A program made the translations under genes and the position numbers. From assembly GCF_022430545.2 (NCBI RefSeq), contig NZ_CP092488.2, positions 4,030,001 through 4,094,000 on the forward strand: 64,000 bases of DNA, in the 5' to 3' direction. Within the stretch, counting starts at the first letter, position 1. Each line of letters begins with the position of its first letter. Of this stretch, positions 1-8,609 are shown piece by piece. This DNA comes from Mycobacterium paraterrae (GTDB lineage: Bacteria > Actinomycetota > Actinomycetes > Mycobacteriales > Mycobacteriaceae). The notes beneath the pieces are model-generated. The model was not told the DNA's origin. It searched no databases and saw nothing but the letters and a program-made list of their open reading frames with translations.

Positions 1-4
1 CAGT

Positions 5-703
5 TCACGCCTCTGCCAGCGCCGCCAGGCAGGCCGCGCCCAACGCGGCCGGGTCCGCGCCGATTTGATCGAGCGTCACCATGCGCAGCGCCGCACGCGG
101 CGCCGCCGCGGCCCACTGCCGACCGACCTCGACGGGATGGATCGGATCATCCTCGGCTGCGGCGACCCCCAGCGGTGTCTCCAGCCGTCGGAGCTCTTCG
201 AGGCTCGGGGCCACGTACGCGGCGGCCTCGTCCATCGCGTCCGGCAGATCGGGCCACTGGGCCCGCCACGACCGGGTCAATTCGTCGGCCAGCCACGCGG
301 GGCTGGACGCGCGCATCTGCGTCGTCGTCGCCTCCAGGCCGTCGTCGCGTAGCTGTCGCGCGGAGTGTCGGGCTGCGAGGGCGGCGGTCGCGCCGTCTGG
401 CGCGCCGGTCCACGCCGGCAGCGCGGCCAGCACCGCCACCGCACGGTCGGGATGCTGCAGTGCCCACGCCACGGCTACCGCCGCGCCGATCGAGACACCG
501 CCGACCACGATCGGCCCGCTCGCTGCGGCACGGTTCAGGTCGTCGAGGTAACCATCGATCAAACGGGCCGGCTGCGGTGCCGGCGTCAGCAGTCGGGCGT
601 CGGCGTCACGCAGCGGTCGGCCAAACGCGCGGGCAGCGTAGTTGTCGTCCGACCCGGTTCCCGGCAGCACGACTGCGGTCACTCCGCGCAGGTCGATAGT
701 CAC
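5..703 (-). CDS. alpha/beta-fold hydrolase (Rv2695-like)
   Basis: A 232-residue protein with the layout of a small alpha/beta hydrolase. After the first strand there is an oxyanion-type PGTG loop (about residues 14-17), and the nucleophile elbow G-V-S-I-G lies at residues 69-73, making Ser71 the likely nucleophile. An acidic turn with EDDPIHP near residue 185 is the expected place for the catalytic Asp. Oddly, there is no histidine in the last 40 residues, where the third triad member normally sits; the only late His is in DPIHP. The start is GTG at 703, close to the strand start of the fold. It is divergent from the OB-fold gene and occupies the position of Rv2695 in M. tuberculosis. Substrate unknown. 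Confidence 0.8.
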   Translation of the reverse strand: MTIDLRGVTAVVLPGTGSDDNYAARAFGRPLRDADARLLTPAPQPARLIDGYLDDLNRAAASGPIVVGGVSIGAAVAVAWALQHPDRAVAVLAALPAWTGAPDGATAALAARHSARQLRDDGLEATTTQMRASSPAWLADELTRSWRAQWPDLPDAMDEAAAYVAPSLEELRRLETPLGVAAAEDDPIHPVEVGRQWAAAAPRAALRMVTLDQIGADPAALGAACLAALAEA

Positions 704-780
704 CCCTAAATATTGCCCGGGCGCCGCGACGCCTTTGGGGAACCATCGGGCCGACGGTGTCCGTTGTCGTGAGAGGATCC

Positions 781-897
781 GCGTGACGACGATGCGGGCC
801 GCGCAGCGGCCGGCCGAGGAGTCAGGCAGATCGACCCCGCGTGACGACGATGCGGGCCGCGCAGTGGCCCGGCTGAGGAGTCAGGCACATCAACCCC
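781..897. repeat. two-copy tandem intergenic repeat, MIRU-like
   Basis: Unit 1 is 781-838 and unit 2 is 839-897. The first 26 bases are identical and the rest differ by a few substitutions and a one-base indel. Both units carry GTGACGACGATGC followed by a GAGGAG word. This resembles the GACGATGC...GAGGAG arrangement of mycobacterial interspersed repetitive units, but it is a divergent relative. It lies between the hydrolase and the OB-fold gene and carries no convincing coding frame. Confidence 0.7.
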
Positions 898-941
898 GGG
901 TACCCGGTCCGGTGTTGACATCAAGACGCTCAGGAGAGGCC

Positions 942-1310
942 ATGGCTGCGGAAGGGTTTCTGCGCCGGCTGACTCGTCGGTTGACTGAGGACCCCGAGCA
1001 GCGCGACGCCGAGGAACTGTGCGACGAGGCGGTAACGACCGGCGCGCAGCGGGCGATCGACTGCGAACGTGGCCAGGAGGTCACGGTGGTCGGCACGCTG
1101 CGCAGCGTCGAATGCAACGGCAAGGGTTGCGCGGACGGGGTTCGTGCCGAGCTTTTCGACGGCACCGACACCATCGAGTTGGTGTGGTTGGGTCAGCGCC
1201 GGATTCCCGGGATCGAGTCCGGTCGCACCCTTCGGGTGCAGGGTCGGCTGGGCAAGCTGGACAATGGCAGCAAGGCGATTTACAACCCGCATTACGAGAT
1301 TCAACGGTGA
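942..1310 (+). CDS. OB-fold nucleic-acid-binding domain protein (Rv2694c-like)
   Basis: A 122-residue protein. The N-terminal 35 residues are helical and charged (LRRLTRRLTEDPEQ), followed by a single OB-fold of the tRNA-anticodon-binding type: VTVVGTLRSVECN, a VRAELFDGTDTIELVWLGQ strand pair, then the I-PGIESGRTLRVQGRLG segment typical of these folds. The start is the ATG at 942 because AGGAGAGG lies just upstream (931-939) and this matches the family length; an upstream extension would run through the repeat at 781-897. The TGA stop overlaps the GTG of the next gene, so the two are translationally coupled. Ligand (RNA or DNA) not known. Confidence 0.85.
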   Translation: MAAEGFLRRLTRRLTEDPEQRDAEELCDEAVTTGAQRAIDCERGQEVTVVGTLRSVECNGKGCADGVRAELFDGTDTIELVWLGQRRIPGIESGRTLRVQGRLGKLDNGSKAIYNPHYEIQR

Positions 1311-2020
1311 GCCGCGCGACGGATGCCGACGGCGAAACGGCCGCTGCCGTCGCCGCCCGGACGCCGGCCGACCGGATGATGCAGCAACTGGGTGGGGTCG
1401 CAGGAATCGTCTACTCTTCGCTGCCGGTCCTGGTCTTCGTCGGCACCTCGAAACTGCTGGGGCTGGCTGTGGCATCTGGCGCCGCGCTCGGTGTCGCCAG
1501 CTTGATTCTGCTGTGGCGTCTGGTCCGCCGCGAGTCGGTGCAGCCGGCCGTGTCCGGGTTGATCGGCGTCGCTGTCTGCGTGCTGATCGCATACCTGATG
1601 GGGGAGTCAAAAGGCTACTTCCTGCTGGGCATATGGACATCGCTGATCTACGCGACGCTGTTCGCGGTGTCGATCGTGATCCGTCGGCCGGTCGTCGGCT
1701 ACATCTGGAGCTGGCTGCATGGGCATGATCGCGGCTGGCGCGACGTGCGTCGAGCGGTCTACGCGTTCGACGTCGCGACGCTCACCTGGGTGGTGGTCTT
1801 TGCGGCCCGCTTTGTGGTGCAGCGGGTGCTTTACGACACCAATCACACCGGCTGGCTGGTGGTGGCCCGCATCGGGATGGGCTGGCCGCTGGCGGCGGTG
1901 GCGGCGCTGGTGACGTTCGTGGCGATCCGGACGGCGCAGCGCGCCGTAGAGGCTTCGCAAAAAGAAGCCCTCACTGCGACGGCAGCAGATGCTGACGCAG
2001 TTCCTCTTCCGCCTCGGTAA
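1307..2020 (+). CDS. DUF3159 integral membrane protein (Rv2693c-like)
   Basis: A 237-residue membrane protein starting at GTG 1307, which overlaps the previous stop codon. About 20 polar residues are followed by a QQLGGVAGIVYSSLPVLVFV segment and then five or six hydrophobic helices, including ASLILLWRLVRRES, VCVLIAYLMGESKGYFLLG and YATLFAVSIVIRRPV. The GESKGYFLLGIW and IRRPVVGYIW patches are characteristic of DUF3159. The last helix is followed by a short polar tail. The 3' end overlaps the convergent trkA gene by 50 bases. Function unknown; conserved pairing with the OB-fold gene suggests a shared role, which is inference. Confidence 0.85.
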   Translation: MSRATDADGETAAAVAARTPADRMMQQLGGVAGIVYSSLPVLVFVGTSKLLGLAVASGAALGVASLILLWRLVRRESVQPAVSGLIGVAVCVLIAYLMGESKGYFLLGIWTSLIYATLFAVSIVIRRPVVGYIWSWLHGHDRGWRDVRRAVYAFDVATLTWVVVFAARFVVQRVLYDTNHTGWLVVARIGMGWPLAAVAALVTFVAIRTAQRAVEASQKEALTATAADADAVPLPPR

Positions 2021-2633
2021 CCGCGACGAAGAGCAGTTCGTCGCCGCCCTCCAACGGTTCGTCGTCCTGTGGCACGATCACGCGGGCCCCGCGCAGGATC
2101 GTCACCAGTGCGACGTCACGCGGCAGCTGCAGTTTGCGCACCGGCTTGCCGCCCCACGGGGTGTTGTCCGGCAGGGTGATCTCGACGAGGTTGGCCTGAC
2201 CCTTGCGAAACTCCATCAGTCGGACGAGATCTCCGACCGCGACGGCCTCCTCGATCAGCGAACACAGCATCCGCGGGGTGGACACTGCCACGTCAACACC
2301 CCAGGCTTCGGTGAACAGCCACTCGTTGCGGGGATCGTTGACCCGGGCCACCACGCGGGGCACCGCGAACTCGGTCTTGGCCAGCAGGCTGAGCACGACG
2401 TTGGCCTTGTCGTCACCGGTGGCGGCCACTACCACGTCGAATTCGTGCAGCTGGACCTGCTCGAGCACGCTCACTTCGCAGGCATCGCCGAGCTGCCAGT
2501 GTGCGGCCGGAATCGCGTCCTGGTCGATGTGCTCGGGTTTGCGTTCGATCAGGGTCACGTCGTGCTCGTTCTCGATGAGCTCGCGGGCCACTGACCGACC
2601 GACCGCACCCGCGCCTGCGATAGCGACTTTCAT
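1971..2633 (-). CDS. ceoC: TrkA-type potassium uptake regulatory subunit (CeoC)
   Basis: A 220-residue Trk/Ktr gating subunit. Residues 1-130 form an RCK-N Rossmann domain: the glycine-rich GAGAVG at residues 7-12 and an acidic residue at the end of the second strand (LIERKPE) predict nucleotide binding. Residues 140-220 form the RCK-C domain (LVEITLPDNTPWGGKPV...GDELLFVAVT). In the cell such proteins sit on the cytoplasmic face of a Trk channel and gate K+ uptake in response to NAD(H)/ATP. It is downstream of ceoB on the same strand with a 37-base gap, so the pair is one operon. No TrkH/TrkG channel gene is in the window. Confidence 0.93.
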   Translation of the reverse strand: MKVAIAGAGAVGRSVARELIENEHDVTLIERKPEHIDQDAIPAAHWQLGDACEVSVLEQVQLHEFDVVVAATGDDKANVVLSLLAKTEFAVPRVVARVNDPRNEWLFTEAWGVDVAVSTPRMLCSLIEEAVAVGDLVRLMEFRKGQANLVEITLPDNTPWGGKPVRKLQLPRDVALVTILRGARVIVPQDDEPLEGGDELLFVAVTEAEEELRQHLLPSQ

Positions 2634-2670
2634 ATGACCGCCGCTCTTCCTCGGAGCCGCCGCTGCCGTG

Positions 2671-3342
2671 TCACGACTCCGCGTCCTCGCTCGGCGGCAG
2701 CGCCGCGATGGCCAGTGCTTCTGCCGCGTGTCCGGAAATGGCGGCGATGTAGACCTGGTCGCCGGACTGGATGACGGTCTTCGGTTCGGGCAGGATTCCG
2801 GTGCCGAACCGGATCAGAAACGCCACCCGCGCGCCGGTGGCCGATTCCAGGTCGGTCATCCTGCGGCCCACCCAGTCCTCGTGCAACGCCACCTCGAGGA
2901 CGGCGACGGTCCCGCTCGGGTCGCGCCACCGCGCGGTCTCGCTTTCCTGGGTGAGCGCGTGCAGCAGCCGATCGGTGGTCCACGGCACGGTCGCGATCGT
3001 CGGGATACCCAGGCGCTCGTACACCTCGGCGCGCTTGGCGTCGTAAATCCTTGCCACCACCCGCCGAACGCCGAAGGTCTCCCGGGCTAATCGCGCGGAG
3101 ATGATGTTGGAGTTGTCGCCGGACGAGACGGCGGCGAACGCGTCCGCGCCCTCGATACCGGCCTTGAGCAGGACGTCGCGGTCGAATCCCAGCCCAAGTA
3201 CCCGTTCACCGGCGAACTCGGGGCTGAGCCGGCTGAACGCCGTCTCGTCGCTGTCGATCACCGCGACGTCGTGACCAATCCGGGAGAGACCGTCAGCCAC
3301 CGACGATCCCACCCGGCCGCATCCCATCACCACCACGCGCAC
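2671..3342 (-). CDS. ceoB: TrkA-type potassium uptake regulatory subunit (CeoB)
   Basis: A 223-residue paralogue of the adjacent ceoC product. It has an N-terminal Rossmann RCK-N domain with GCGRVG at residues 7-12 and the acidic ribose contact in AVIDSDE, then RCK-C from about residue 140 (GTVAVLEVALHEDWVGRRM...GDQVYIAAISG). Two single-RCK genes in tandem is the mycobacterial CeoB-CeoC arrangement, and the products probably assemble together on one channel. The gene is divergent from the APC permease, with about 100 bases between starts that must hold both promoters. Start at ATG 3342. Confidence 0.93.
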   Translation of the reverse strand: MRVVVMGCGRVGSSVADGLSRIGHDVAVIDSDETAFSRLSPEFAGERVLGLGFDRDVLLKAGIEGADAFAAVSSGDNSNIISARLARETFGVRRVVARIYDAKRAEVYERLGIPTIATVPWTTDRLLHALTQESETARWRDPSGTVAVLEVALHEDWVGRRMTDLESATGARVAFLIRFGTGILPEPKTVIQSGDQVYIAAISGHAAEALAIAALPPSEDAES

Positions 3343-3447
3343 TAGAGGTCCTCTCGGGCCGCCGGCCGTACTGGCCAGTCGGTTTGGGAGACATTCTGGT
3401 CCACCGAACCGTACCGGGAGGCACGGTTGCCTTTACTCTTGGCTCTC

Positions 3448-5439
3448 GTGTCCAAACTTTCGACTGCGGCGCGCCGACTGGTGTTGGGCCAGCCGTTTCG
3501 CAGCGACCGGTTGAGCCACACCCTGCTTCCCAAGCGGATCGCCTTACCGGTGTTCGCGTCGGACGCGCTCTCGTCGGTGGCGTACGCCCCCGAAGAGGTC
3601 TTCCTGACGCTGTCGGTTGCCGGCCTCGCGGCATACTCGCTGACGCCGTGGATCGGTCTCGCGGTAGCCGCAGTGATGCTTGTCGTGGTGGCCAGCTACC
3701 GGCAGAACGTGCACGCCTATCCCTCCGGTGGCGGCGACTACGAGGTGGTCACCACCAACCTCGGGCCAAGCGCAGGCCTGATTGTCGCGAGCGCGCTGAT
3801 GGTGGATTACGTTCTGACCGTTGCGGTTTCGACGGCGTCCGCCATGTCGAACATCGGCTCGGCGATCCCGTTCGTCGAACACCACAAAGTGCTGTTCTGC
3901 GTCGCGGCGATCCTGCTTGTCACGGCGCTCAACCTGCGCGGCGTGCGGGAATCCGGTCTGGCGTTCGCGATCCCGACTTACGCATTCATTGCCGGCGTGG
4001 GAATCATGTTGGCTTGGGGACTGTTTCGGATCTATTTTTTGGACGAGTCGATCAAAGCGGAGTCGGCTGATTTCGTCATGCATGCCGAGCGCAGCTCGGT
4101 CGCCGGCTTCGCGATGGTCTTCTTGTTGGCGCGGTCGTTCTCCTCTGGCTGCGCGGCACTGACGGGTGTCGAGGCGATCAGCAACGGCGTGCCCGCGTTT
4201 CAGAAGCCGAAGTCGCGCAATGCGGCGACGACGTTGCTGTTGCTCGGCACGATCGCCGTCAGCCTCTTCATGGGGATCATCCTGTTGGCCAAAGAAACCG
4301 GCGTACAGGTCGTCGACAGCCCTGAGACGCAACTGACCGGAATCCCGCACGACTACCAACAGAAGACCCTCGTTGCGCAGATCGCGCAGGCCGTCTTCAG
4401 TGACTTCCGGATCGGCTTCCTGCTCATTGCGGTGGTGACCGCGCTGATCTTGGTGTTGGCGGCGAACACCGCGTTCAACGGATTTCCGGTGTTGGGTTCG
4501 GTACTGGCGCAACACAGTTACCTGCCCCGCCAGTTGCACACCCGGGGCGATCGGCTGGCCTTCTCCAACGGCATCGTGTTCCTGGCGGTGGCCGCGCTGG
4601 CCTTCATCGTCGCGTTCCGCGCACAGGTCACCGCGCTGATTCAGCTCTACATCGTCGGGGTGTTCATTTCCTTCACGCTGAGCCAGATCGGCATGGTCCG
4701 GCACTGGACACGGCTGTTGCGCAACGAGACCGACCCGGCCGCCCGGCGGACGATGATGCGGTCCAGGGCGGTCAACACGATCGGCTTCGTGGCTACCGGC
4801 GCCGTGCTGCTCGTCGTCCTGGTCACCAAGTTCCTGGCCGGCGCCTGGATCGCGATCGTCGCGATGACGCTGCTGTTCGCGTTGATGAAGATGATCCGCA
4901 AGCACTACGACACCGTCAGCCGCGAAATCGAGCAGCACGCCGGTGCCCAGGACATGGTGCTGCCCAGCAAGAACCATGCGATCGTGCTGGTGTCGAAACT
5001 GCACCTACCGACGCTGCGGGCACTGGCCTACGCCCGGGCGACCCGGCCCGATGTGCTCGAGGCCGTCACGGTCAGTGTCGATGATGCCGAGACCCGCGCG
5101 CTGGTTCGCCGCTGGGAGGACAGCAAGCTCAACGTCCCACTGAAGGTCATCGCTTCGCCCTACCGCGAAATCACCCGCCCCATATTGGATTACGTCAAGC
5201 GTGTCAGCAAGGAGTCGCCGCGCAGCGTGGTGACGGTCTTTCTGCCGGAGTACGTCGTCGGTCACTGGTGGGAGCACGTCCTGCACAACCAGAGCGCGTT
5301 GCGGCTCAAGGGGCGGCTGCTGTTCATGCCCGGGGTGATGGTGACATCGGTTCCCTGGCAACTCAATTCGTCGGAGCGGCTCAAGACGATGCAGCCGCAC
5401 GCCGCCCCGGGCGATGCGCGGCGGGGGATATTCGATTGA
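3448..5439 (+). CDS. APC-family amino acid/potassium permease (Rv2690c-like)
   Basis: A 663-residue transporter. Residues from about 35 to 480 are an APC-superfamily core: FASDALSSVAYAPEE before helix 1, then about 12 hydrophobic helices, with the YPSGGGDYEV loop characteristic of this branch. The remaining ~160 residues are a soluble cytoplasmic domain (HAIVLVSKLHLPTLRAL...VTVFLPEYVVGHWWEHVLHNQ) with an alpha/beta, USP-like look. GTG 3448 is preferred because the family starts with SKL; a TTG at 3427 would add seven residues. Substrate not identifiable; the position opposite the Trk subunits makes K+ or amino acids plausible. The TGA overlaps the start of the methyltransferase. Confidence 0.88.
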   Translation: MSKLSTAARRLVLGQPFRSDRLSHTLLPKRIALPVFASDALSSVAYAPEEVFLTLSVAGLAAYSLTPWIGLAVAAVMLVVVASYRQNVHAYPSGGGDYEVVTTNLGPSAGLIVASALMVDYVLTVAVSTASAMSNIGSAIPFVEHHKVLFCVAAILLVTALNLRGVRESGLAFAIPTYAFIAGVGIMLAWGLFRIYFLDESIKAESADFVMHAERSSVAGFAMVFLLARSFSSGCAALTGVEAISNGVPAFQKPKSRNAATTLLLLGTIAVSLFMGIILLAKETGVQVVDSPETQLTGIPHDYQQKTLVAQIAQAVFSDFRIGFLLIAVVTALILVLAANTAFNGFPVLGSVLAQHSYLPRQLHTRGDRLAFSNGIVFLAVAALAFIVAFRAQVTALIQLYIVGVFISFTLSQIGMVRHWTRLLRNETDPAARRTMMRSRAVNTIGFVATGAVLLVVLVTKFLAGAWIAIVAMTLLFALMKMIRKHYDTVSREIEQHAGAQDMVLPSKNHAIVLVSKLHLPTLRALAYARATRPDVLEAVTVSVDDAETRALVRRWEDSKLNVPLKVIASPYREITRPILDYVKRVSKESPRSVVTVFLPEYVVGHWWEHVLHNQSALRLKGRLLFMPGVMVTSVPWQLNSSERLKTMQPHAAPGDARRGIFD

Positions 5440-6650
5440 CGTCGAATGCCACCGCTGCGCCGTCACCGGAACTGGAGCAGTTGACGTTGAGCGTCGGTGC
5501 GCCGGCGAACGGGGGAAGTTGCGTGGCGCGCCACGACGGCCGGGTGGTGTTCGTGCGTTACGCGCTGCCCGGTGAGCAGGTACGGGTGCGCGTCACCGCG
5601 GACCGCGGGTCGTATTGGCACGCCGAGACGATCGAAGTGCTCCAGCCGTCCGCCGACCGGACCGCGTCGTTGTGCCCGATCGCGGGGGTGGACGGCGCCG
5701 GGTGTTGTGATCTCGCCTTCGTCGAGCCGGCGGCGGCGCGCGCGCTGAAAGCCGAAGTGGTGTCCAATCAGCTTGGCCGCTTAGGCAATTACCAGTGGAG
5801 CGACGAGGTCCAGCCGCTGTCGCCGACGGGTGTGACGGGATGGCGGACCCGAATCCGGCTCGATGTCGGTCCTGACGGGCGCCCCGGCTTTCACCGCTAC
5901 CGCAGCGACGAGCTCGTCGCCGACCTGAACTGCGGTCAACTGCCGGCCAGGATGACCGATGGGTTGACCGATATCGGGTGGGCGCCGGGCGCACACCTGC
6001 ACGTGGTCGTCGACGACGATGGTCGACGGCATGTGGCGCGCACGGTGCGTCAGGGCCGGCGCAATATGACCGAGGTGGTCGAAGGCAGTGGCCAGGGCGT
6101 GCAGCGAGCCGGACGACACAGCTGGCGGGTGCCGGTGACGGGTTTCTGGCAGGCCCACCGCGACGCCGCCCGGACCTACAGCGACCTGGTCAGCGAATGG
6201 GCCCAGCCCGACCGCGGAATGACGGCCTGGGACCTCTACGGCGGCGCGGGGCTTTTCGCCGCGGTCCTGGCCGACGCGGTCGGGGAGTCGGGTCAGGTGG
6301 TCACGGTGGACAGCTCCCGTACCGCATCGCGAGCAGCCCGGGCTACGCTGGCCGACCTTCCGCAGGTACGGGTGGTCAGCGATTCGGTTCGCCGGGCGCT
6401 GACCGCTCAGCGCGGACGCGCCGACGTGGCCGTGCTGGATCCGCCGCGGGGCGGCGCCGGCCGCGAGGTCATCGATTTGCTGGCCGCAGCCGACGTTCCG
6501 CGCATCGTCCACATTGGTTGCGAGGCAGCATCTTTCGCTCGTGACATCGGCCTGTATCAGAGTCATGGCTACACCGTGGGCAAGCTGTCGGTGTTCGATT
6601 CGTTCCCACTGACCCACCACATCGAGTGCGTCGCGCTGCTGACCCGCTGA
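5436..6650 (+). CDS. TrmA/RumA-family RNA (uracil-C5) methyltransferase (Rv2689c-like)
   Basis: A 404-residue SAM-dependent RNA methyltransferase. The N-terminus is a TRAM domain (LTLSVGAPANGGSCVAR...VFVRYALPGEQVRV), which binds RNA. The C-terminal half has the Rossmann motif DLYGGAGLF (around residue 265), the catalytic DPPRGG loop (around 334), and the IGCEAASFARD segment near 360, whose Cys is the expected nucleophile on uracil C5. The usual SCNP context is changed to GCEA but the Cys is kept. A QG-type FWQ motif (GFWQAHRD) precedes the SAM site. The TTG start at 5436 overlaps the previous TGA. The protein lacks the extra Fe-S cysteine set of RumA, so the exact rRNA/tRNA target is open. 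Confidence 0.88.
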   Translation: MTSNATAAPSPELEQLTLSVGAPANGGSCVARHDGRVVFVRYALPGEQVRVRVTADRGSYWHAETIEVLQPSADRTASLCPIAGVDGAGCCDLAFVEPAAARALKAEVVSNQLGRLGNYQWSDEVQPLSPTGVTGWRTRIRLDVGPDGRPGFHRYRSDELVADLNCGQLPARMTDGLTDIGWAPGAHLHVVVDDDGRRHVARTVRQGRRNMTEVVEGSGQGVQRAGRHSWRVPVTGFWQAHRDAARTYSDLVSEWAQPDRGMTAWDLYGGAGLFAAVLADAVGESGQVVTVDSSRTASRAARATLADLPQVRVVSDSVRRALTAQRGRADVAVLDPPRGGAGREVIDLLAAADVPRIVHIGCEAASFARDIGLYQSHGYTVGKLSVFDSFPLTHHIECVALLTR

Positions 6651-6652
6651 GG

Positions 6653-7960
6653 CTACGCGAACACGAAGTACCGCAGCCACAGGTAAAGCCCGCACAGCAA
6701 TGCGGAGATTGTGGTGACCACGATGCCCTTTCGGGTGAACTCCCAGAACGAGATGTTGTAGCCCGATCGCAGCGCAATGCCGATCATCACAATGTTCGCG
6801 CTGGAGCCGACGGCGGTCAGGTTACCGCCCAGGTCCCCGCCGAGCGCTAACGACCACCAGAGGACGTTCCCGTGTTCCTGATGCGGCATGACAGTGGTGA
6901 GGTGGGTGACGATCGGAGTCATCGTAGCCACGTACGGGACGTTGTCGATGATGCCGGATACCAAGGTGGACACCCCGAGGATGAGGATGGTGGTCACCAG
7001 CGGGCTGCCGCCCGTAGCATTCGCCGCCAGCTCGCCGAGATGCTTGATGACGCCGGTCTTGAGCAGCGCGCCGACCATGATGAACAAGCCCACGATGAAC
7101 AACAACGTGTCCCATTCGACATTCGAGAGGTAGTCGTCTTTCTCCATCTTGGAGATCAAGATGAGCAGTCCGCCGCCGAGTAGCGCCACCAGCGAAGGCT
7201 GGATATGAATGGTCGGCGACACGACGAATCCCACGAAGACAACCACCATCACGACGCCGCACTTCAGCAACAGCCGGCGATCGTTGAGCAGTTCGCGCTC
7301 GTCGAGTGCCATCACGTCGGCGACCCGCTGGGGCGAAACCGTGGCGAACCCTCGAAAAAGCAAGGGCGATACGGCAACAAGAACGAGCATCACGATGATC
7401 ACGATCGGAGCCATGTTGACCAAAAAGGCGTTGAAGGACAGGCCCTTTCGAGCACCAATGATGATGTTGGGGGGGTCGCCGACCAAGGTGGCAGCGCCGC
7501 CGACGTTAGAGGCGAACACTTCCGCCATCAACATCGGCACCGCGTTGATCGCCAAGCGTTCGCAGACCAGCAATGTCACAGGAGCGATCAACAGCACCGA
7601 GACCACGTTGGGCAGCAGGGCGGAGGCCACCGCCATCACCAGCATGAGCAGGATCATGATCCGCAGTGGTGATCCGTTGGCCCGTTTGGCTGCCCAGATC
7701 GCCGCGTACTCGAAGACCCCGGTCTGGCGCAGGATGCTGACGATCATCATCATGCCGAACATCAAAAAGATTACGTCCCAGTCGATTCCGGTTTCCGCGG
7801 AGTAGAAGACGTCCGGCGAGTCGACCACGGGGAGCAGGATCATCAGGCCTGCACCGACCAGCGCGACCGTCGTCTTGCTGAAGCGCTCGCTGATGATCAA
7901 GCCGTAGGACGCAACAAAGATGGTCACTGCCAGGTACATCATGACGCTGGTGGCCGTCAT
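6653..7960 (-). CDS. ArsB/NhaD-type ion permease, copy 1
   Basis: A 435-residue integral membrane protein of the ion transporter (IT) superfamily, with about 11-12 hydrophobic helices. Family signatures are seen twice in inverted-repeat topology: GGAATLVGDPPN in the first half and GGDLGGNLTAVGSSAN in the second, each forming a re-entrant substrate loop. Proteins of this group are annotated as arsenite pumps in M. tuberculosis (ArsA/ArsB1), but the sequence does not fix the substrate; Na+/H+ or citrate-type transport is equally compatible. ATG 7960 is chosen; a TTG at 7984 would overlap the CBS gene. It lies directly downstream of a two-CBS gene, 13 bases apart. Confidence 0.9.
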   Translation of the reverse strand: MTATSVMMYLAVTIFVASYGLIISERFSKTTVALVGAGLMILLPVVDSPDVFYSAETGIDWDVIFLMFGMMMIVSILRQTGVFEYAAIWAAKRANGSPLRIMILLMLVMAVASALLPNVVSVLLIAPVTLLVCERLAINAVPMLMAEVFASNVGGAATLVGDPPNIIIGARKGLSFNAFLVNMAPIVIIVMLVLVAVSPLLFRGFATVSPQRVADVMALDERELLNDRRLLLKCGVVMVVVFVGFVVSPTIHIQPSLVALLGGGLLILISKMEKDDYLSNVEWDTLLFIVGLFIMVGALLKTGVIKHLGELAANATGGSPLVTTILILGVSTLVSGIIDNVPYVATMTPIVTHLTTVMPHQEHGNVLWWSLALGGDLGGNLTAVGSSANIVMIGIALRSGYNISFWEFTRKGIVVTTISALLCGLYLWLRYFVFA

Positions 7961-7973
7961 CGCGCCGCTTCGC

Positions 7974-8432
7974 TCACGTGCCAACCCGCTGCTTCAGCGC
8001 CTCAGCCAACAGGCTCGCCGCAGTGATCACCCCGTGCAGCCTGCCGTTCTTGATCACTGTCACCAACGGACTGTGCATCCGCGACATGGTCTCAGCCATC
8101 TCGATGATGGTGTCGTCGGCATCGACGACGGGCACCCGTTCACGCTTCGGCGGCAGCAGGTCACGAATTGTCTTGCCACGCAGCTTGTCCGCGGCGTGAT
8201 CGGCCATCGACTCGGTAAGCACTCCAGCGAGCCCGGGATCGTCCTGCACGTAACCGGGCACCAGGAAGCGGACTACTTGTGAGGCGGGCAATACCGCAAC
8301 AGCTCGGGACCGAGTGTGGTCAGCGACCACCAGGCCGCTTAGGCGACGCTCTGCGATTAATCGAACCGCTTCGCGGGCGGGCAAATCAAGGTCGACGATC
8401 GGAAACTCGTCGACCATGTCCTCGGCGCGCAC
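7974..8432 (-). CDS. tandem CBS-domain protein, copy 1 (Rv2683-like)
   Basis: A 152-residue protein made of one CBS pair. CBS1 runs from MRAEDMVDEFPIVDLDLPA to ASQVVRFLV; CBS2 runs from KTIRDLLPPKRERVPVVDADDTI to GVITAASLLAEAL. CBS pairs bind adenine nucleotides and gate transporters or enzymes. The gene sits between two ArsB/NhaD-type permeases and almost touches the downstream one, so a regulatory role on that permease is a reasonable inference. Similar in sequence to the two CBS genes at 10101 and 10659. Confidence 0.88.
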   Translation of the reverse strand: MRAEDMVDEFPIVDLDLPAREAVRLIAERRLSGLVVADHTRSRAVAVLPASQVVRFLVPGYVQDDPGLAGVLTESMADHAADKLRGKTIRDLLPPKRERVPVVDADDTIIEMAETMSRMHSPLVTVIKNGRLHGVITAASLLAEALKQRVGT

Positions 8433-8609
8433 GCACGCAGCCTATAAGAACGTTACGCATCCGACGTGACGAGAGATGTGACATCTAGGGGCGTTGCGTC
8501 AGTCTGATTGGGAGCAAAGTCGCTGGTACCGCATGGAATCTACCAAGCGCGGTTGTGACCGCGGGCGGAAAATCTTTACGCGCTCTTAGCGGTGATCGGG
8601 TTACACCGG

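Noticed and set aside
3544..5004. A 486-codon minus-strand frame
   Set aside because: It is antisense to the APC permease and rich in Arg, Gln, Asp and His without motifs.
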